64,000 nt of DNA, taken from positions 24,616,118-24,680,117 of the forward strand of contig OZ038320.1 in assembly GCA_964035795.1 (NCBI GenBank), read 5' to 3'. The stretch comes from Pterobdella sp. o SKG-2022 (taxonomy: Eukaryota > Annelida > Clitellata > Hirudinida > Piscicolidae). Positions 61,901-64,000 of the stretch are shown one piece after another. The translations under genes and the position numbers were made by a program. Position 1 is the first letter of the stretch, and every line of letters begins with the position of its first letter. The notes beneath the pieces are model-generated. The model was not told where the DNA came from. It worked only from the letters and a program-made list of their open reading frames with translations, and searched no databases.

Positions 61901-63406
61901 CAATCTTAATTTTTCAAAGGTTATTTGATTAAAAATATTATTTCTAGCCGTAAAAGCAAAGTTCAGCTTAAAATATTAAAAATTAATTCCGAAGAAACTT
62001 TTATTAATGTAAAATAACATTCAAAATAGTTCAAAAAAAAATATTTCTCCCTTCAAAGAATAAAACAGAAGACCTACAGAAACGTCAAAGGATGTCGAGA
62101 CGACCAAGAAGAGAACATATATAAGCTAGTTGATTACCACAACAACCAAGCTTCCAGCCATCCAACAAGTCACTCTAACCTCTCATCCACCACATCTCTT
62201 CCCGCTCACCAGCACTGTTGTTTCACGCACTCCCCTTATTCTAGACGTCGTCAACAGAATCAAGTATACAGCGCTTTTTTGGATTCTGCTCCAGTTCTTC
62301 CCGTACAATCTACCCCAGTTCTTTCTACCTTCGCGGATACACGTTATAACAGAGGGGTGAGAAGAAACAGTGCAAATAAAAACAATACCCTTAATCTTGA
62401 TGTTGTTCCTCCAAACCACCTTTCTGATCTGCAACTAACTTCCAACGACAACCTTCAAGGAAATAGTGTCAACTTGGTGAGTAATATCAACAACCAGAGT
62501 TTCAACAACAGCAATAATAACACACCTATTAACCATAACAACAACTTAGAAGCTATTTATAGTGACGTTCGGAAATCGGTGGATGATTTGAGAAACAGTA
62601 ATGATATGGTGAGAGGTGGAGCGGTCACCATAGGAAAAATTCTTAATAATAATAACAACAATAATAATAACAGGAATATTACTTCGAATAATAAAAAGAA
62701 CGCTTATAATGATAGCCATGTTATTACAAACACTGATTTCACAAACAGTTACAGCAATAATAAAAAATGTGATATTTTCCAAAAAGACTGTAACAACTTT
62801 TCTTGTTTCAACAACCCTAAAAACATCAATAAATGCCAACAAAATGTTTTGAACAGAGCATTTTATAATCAAAAGTGTGAGGAATGCTGCAAGCAGACTT
62901 CACTCGACGCTACCAACAGTATAGAAATAAATAATAATGACATATACAATACGTGTTGTTTTGAAAACCTGAAAGCAACAACCAACAGAAAGAGAAATAA
63001 TTCAACTGACGAACTAAACAGTCTGTGTAACGAGGACAAAAGCTGCAATAACTTTGAGGTAGACATGAGCAAAAGCACATACAACAGGAATATCACTAGA
63101 GAAAACAAAATTATCAATAAACCTTCTTTTAATAAATGTAACAAAGTTGATCCTAAACATACCTCTTTCACCGTCCTCATCAACACTACAAGCACAATCA
63201 TGGCATCGCAGCCAATGACCAAATCACCGAAAAATCTTTCTCAAAAATACGCTTTTTCTTCGAGTTTCATGCCGCAGCACTCTAAAGCTCCCATGTTCTC
63301 ACCACAAAACCCTTCCCATAAAAACAAAAGTCAAGAATGCTGTTGTGATATTGACGTTAAGGACTGCAAAATTTGCAAGATATGCAGCATGGAACGACTC
63401 AATTAA
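45027..63406 (+). CDS. Large type I membrane protein: SUEL lectin, CUB-like, CCP-like, TM, Asn-rich tail
   Basis: Supported exons: 45027-45171, 46925-46968, 47965-48078, 52463-52580, 53410-54052, 54203-54373, 58173 to about 58331, 60711-60767, 61453-61540, 62059-63406; about 960 residues without the N-terminus. Domain order: SUEL galactose-binding lectin, CUB-like half-domains split by a roughly 180-residue insertion, CCP/sushi-like module, one transmembrane helix, then a cytoplasmic tail of about 440 residues. It is likely a cell-surface recognition or adhesion protein. Phases agree at every join except between 48078 (phase 1) and 52463 (phase 2), so an exon is probably missing there. The start of the protein lies upstream (candidates at 24622 or 35195). 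AATAAA at 63449, 43 nt after the stop, is a plausible poly(A) signal. I do not recognise a named orthologue. Confidence 0.82.
49844..49958. repeat. (AT)n microsatellite
   Basis: About 115 bp of almost pure alternating AT with two interruptions (GT near 49923, CT near 49937), in the intron between the SUEL and CUB exons. It adjoins the 3' end of a retroelement-like fragment on the minus strand. Confidence 0.98.
49959..50165 (-). mobile_element. Probable retroelement 3'-end remnant abutting (AT)n
   Basis: This stretch is much richer in G+C than its flanks. On the minus strand it has protein-like frames, such as [15 protein letters not shown], a stop, then [18 protein letters not shown] and [12 protein letters not shown] with a stop at 49971. 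The (AT)n tract begins directly after. A short retrotransposon tail that seeded or ends in (AT)n is the simplest reading. The family was not identified. Confidence 0.45.
51176..51248 (+). CDS. Tentative missing exon between SUEL and CUB parts
   Basis: Acceptor GTTTTTACAG then [24 protein letters not shown] and a GTATTG donor. It enters in phase 1 and leaves in phase 2, exactly what is needed to bridge 48078 and 52463. Gly-Phe-Ile with Tyr-Pro is reminiscent of a CUB start, but the exon is as AT-rich as intron sequence, so confidence is low. Confidence 0.2.
52463..54373 (+). CDS. CUB-like domain exons with large internal insertion
   Basis: Exon 52463-52580 reads [20 protein letters not shown], the C-P-W and G-Q-x-W-x-F-x-x-x-D-F core of a CUB-like domain. 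Exon 53410-54052 contains [16 protein letters not shown] and then a roughly 180-residue Lys/Ser/Tyr/His-rich stretch with no fold signal. Exon 54203-54373 returns to a beta-rich end, [17 protein letters not shown] and KPVFAKFEG, running straight into the Cys of the next module. All joins keep phase. The insertion is unusual for this roughly 110-residue domain. Confidence 0.75.
54374..58172. other. Intron between CUB and CCP exons
   Basis: About 3.8 kb of AT-rich intron. Open frames at 54825-54890 and 55182-55439 were weighed as exons and set aside, because the direct splice 54373 to 58173 gives a better domain join. Confidence 0.5.
58173..58331 (+). CDS. CCP/sushi-like module exon
   Basis: It follows TTTTAG and joins phase 1 as [18 protein letters not shown]. 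Then come [23 protein letters not shown] and a final FCP: the Cys-Cys-Trp-Cys-Trp-Gly-Cys spacing of a CCP-like module. The 3' end is uncertain. Donors at 58332 (GTTGGT) or 58359 (GTGTTG) both keep phase 1 for the next exon. Confidence 0.72.
60711..61540 (+). CDS. Juxtamembrane and transmembrane exons
   Basis: Exon 60711-60767 ([19 protein letters not shown], after TTTTCAG, donor GTGAGC) joins exon 61453-61540 in phase 1. The second exon encodes one hydrophobic helix, [19 protein letters not shown], followed by the stop-transfer sequence CTCRKR. Orientation is extracellular N-terminus, cytoplasmic C-terminus. The exon leaves in phase 2, matching acceptors at 62059 or 62080. Confidence 0.82.
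62059..63406 (+). CDS. Asn-rich cytoplasmic tail, final exon
   Basis: The reading frame is open for about 1.35 kb, exceptional in this AT-rich DNA. The exon starts at 62059, or 62080 by an alternative acceptor in the same phase. The tail begins [20 protein letters not shown] and continues through a Ser/Pro/His region. It then holds an Asn-rich block, including nine consecutive Asn near 62644-62670 coded by mixed AAT/AAC, and ends with a Cys cluster [18 protein letters not shown] before SMERLN and the stop at 63404. No folded domain is evident; it is probably a disordered signalling or scaffold tail. The ATG at 62279 is internal, not the start. Confidence 0.85.
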
Positions 63407-64000
63407 TTTTGTATCGGTGAAGTCATTTAATCTATAAGCATTTATCGAAATAAATTATTTTGAAATTTTTTTATATCATTGGTTCAGTGTGGAAATAGTA
63501 TATTTTAATTTTGTGAAGACTTTTAACACAATTTCATGATAGATTTCATATACATTTGAGACTTTTTTTTGGCTTGTTTGATTCCGTTGTAGCATTCAGC
63601 ATTAGGAACTGAATCATTTAAACATATAAAAGTTGTTTTTGGTTGCATTTTAAAGAGTGAAAAGTTGTATTCATTTGAAGTCGACCAAAGTGACTTAAAC
63701 TGATTCCCCTTAAATAATTTTCAGTACCATAGTTGTAGTTAGCTGTTTTTATTTACACCCTTGTAGAAATTCCCTTTTTTTTTTAGTATCTACCTTACTT
63801 GTTGGTTCATTTGATAATTTTCTGAAATTTATTTATAAGCATGTAAATATATCAAAGTTTTACTTTGAATGAATACAATTTTTCATGAATATGCTTTTGG
63901 ATTTTCAACTAGAGAACCAAATTTGAGTAATGATATGTTAAAATTGTTTAATTTTGATTCATTATTGAATCATTCTATTTAATTTTATCAATTACTTTTT
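63407..64000. other. 3' untranslated and downstream region
   Basis: AATAAA at 63449-63454 follows the stop closely and probably directs polyadenylation. The rest is AT-rich with no further feature. Confidence 0.5.

Noticed and set aside
62069..62130. Alternative acceptor giving a short tail [20 protein letters not shown] and stop
   Set aside because: The competing frame stays open for over 1.3 kb with coding-like codon use, which is the better-supported tail. The short form may exist as an isoform.
62546..63222. Two minus-strand frames of 108 and 117 codons
   Set aside because: Antisense shadows of the Asn-rich tail exon (AAT/AAC read as Ile/Val).

Overview
This is AT-rich invertebrate nuclear DNA. 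It holds spliced genes with GT-AG introns from about 55 bp to several kb, an insertion of a Tc1/mariner DNA transposon, a CR1/L2-type LINE, a long AT microsatellite and a 200-base scaffold gap. Every confident gene is an animal protein family. The phylum cannot be fixed from the sequence; an AT-rich arthropod, flatworm or cnidarian would all fit. I saw no bacterial operon structure, CRISPR array, rRNA or tRNA.

Layout. 1-1442: non-coding, with a long foldback. 1443-6355 (+): a ten-exon OSCP1 homologue, with a whole but decayed Tc1-like transposon (3739-5293, TA target duplication) in one intron. 7743-11419 (-): a ten-exon TBC-domain RabGAP of the GRTP1/TBC1D6 type, tail to tail with OSCP1. 11842-14272 (+): a six-exon lysine-rich, single-pass membrane protein with a metadherin/LYRIC-like C-terminus. 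It lies head to head with the RabGAP across about 420 bp, so the two may share a promoter region. 14273-24621: about 10 kb with nothing recognisable.

From 24.6 kb to 63.4 kb the plus strand carries scattered exons of a large type I membrane protein. The solid part runs from 45027 to 63406: SUEL (galactose-binding) lectin domain, CUB-like domain with a large insertion, CCP/sushi-like module, one transmembrane helix and an Asn-rich cytoplasmic tail of about 440 residues. Upstream exons (a signal-peptide exon at 24622, Tyr/Gly/Asp-rich mini-exons, and a second possible first exon at 35195) are plausible but not chained with certainty. Its introns hold a 5'-truncated but open LINE (31631-32955, minus) and a retroelement-like remnant next to an (AT)n tract (49844-50165).

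The genes do not form one pathway. OSCP1 and the RabGAP relate to cilia-associated and vesicle-traffic functions; the lectin/CUB protein is a cell-surface molecule. The least ordinary content is the lectin-CUB-CCP receptor with its long Asn/Cys-rich tail, the basic/acidic insertion between the two catalytic fingers of the RabGAP, and the invertebrate LYRIC-like gene. I found no new defence or mobile system beyond the transposons.
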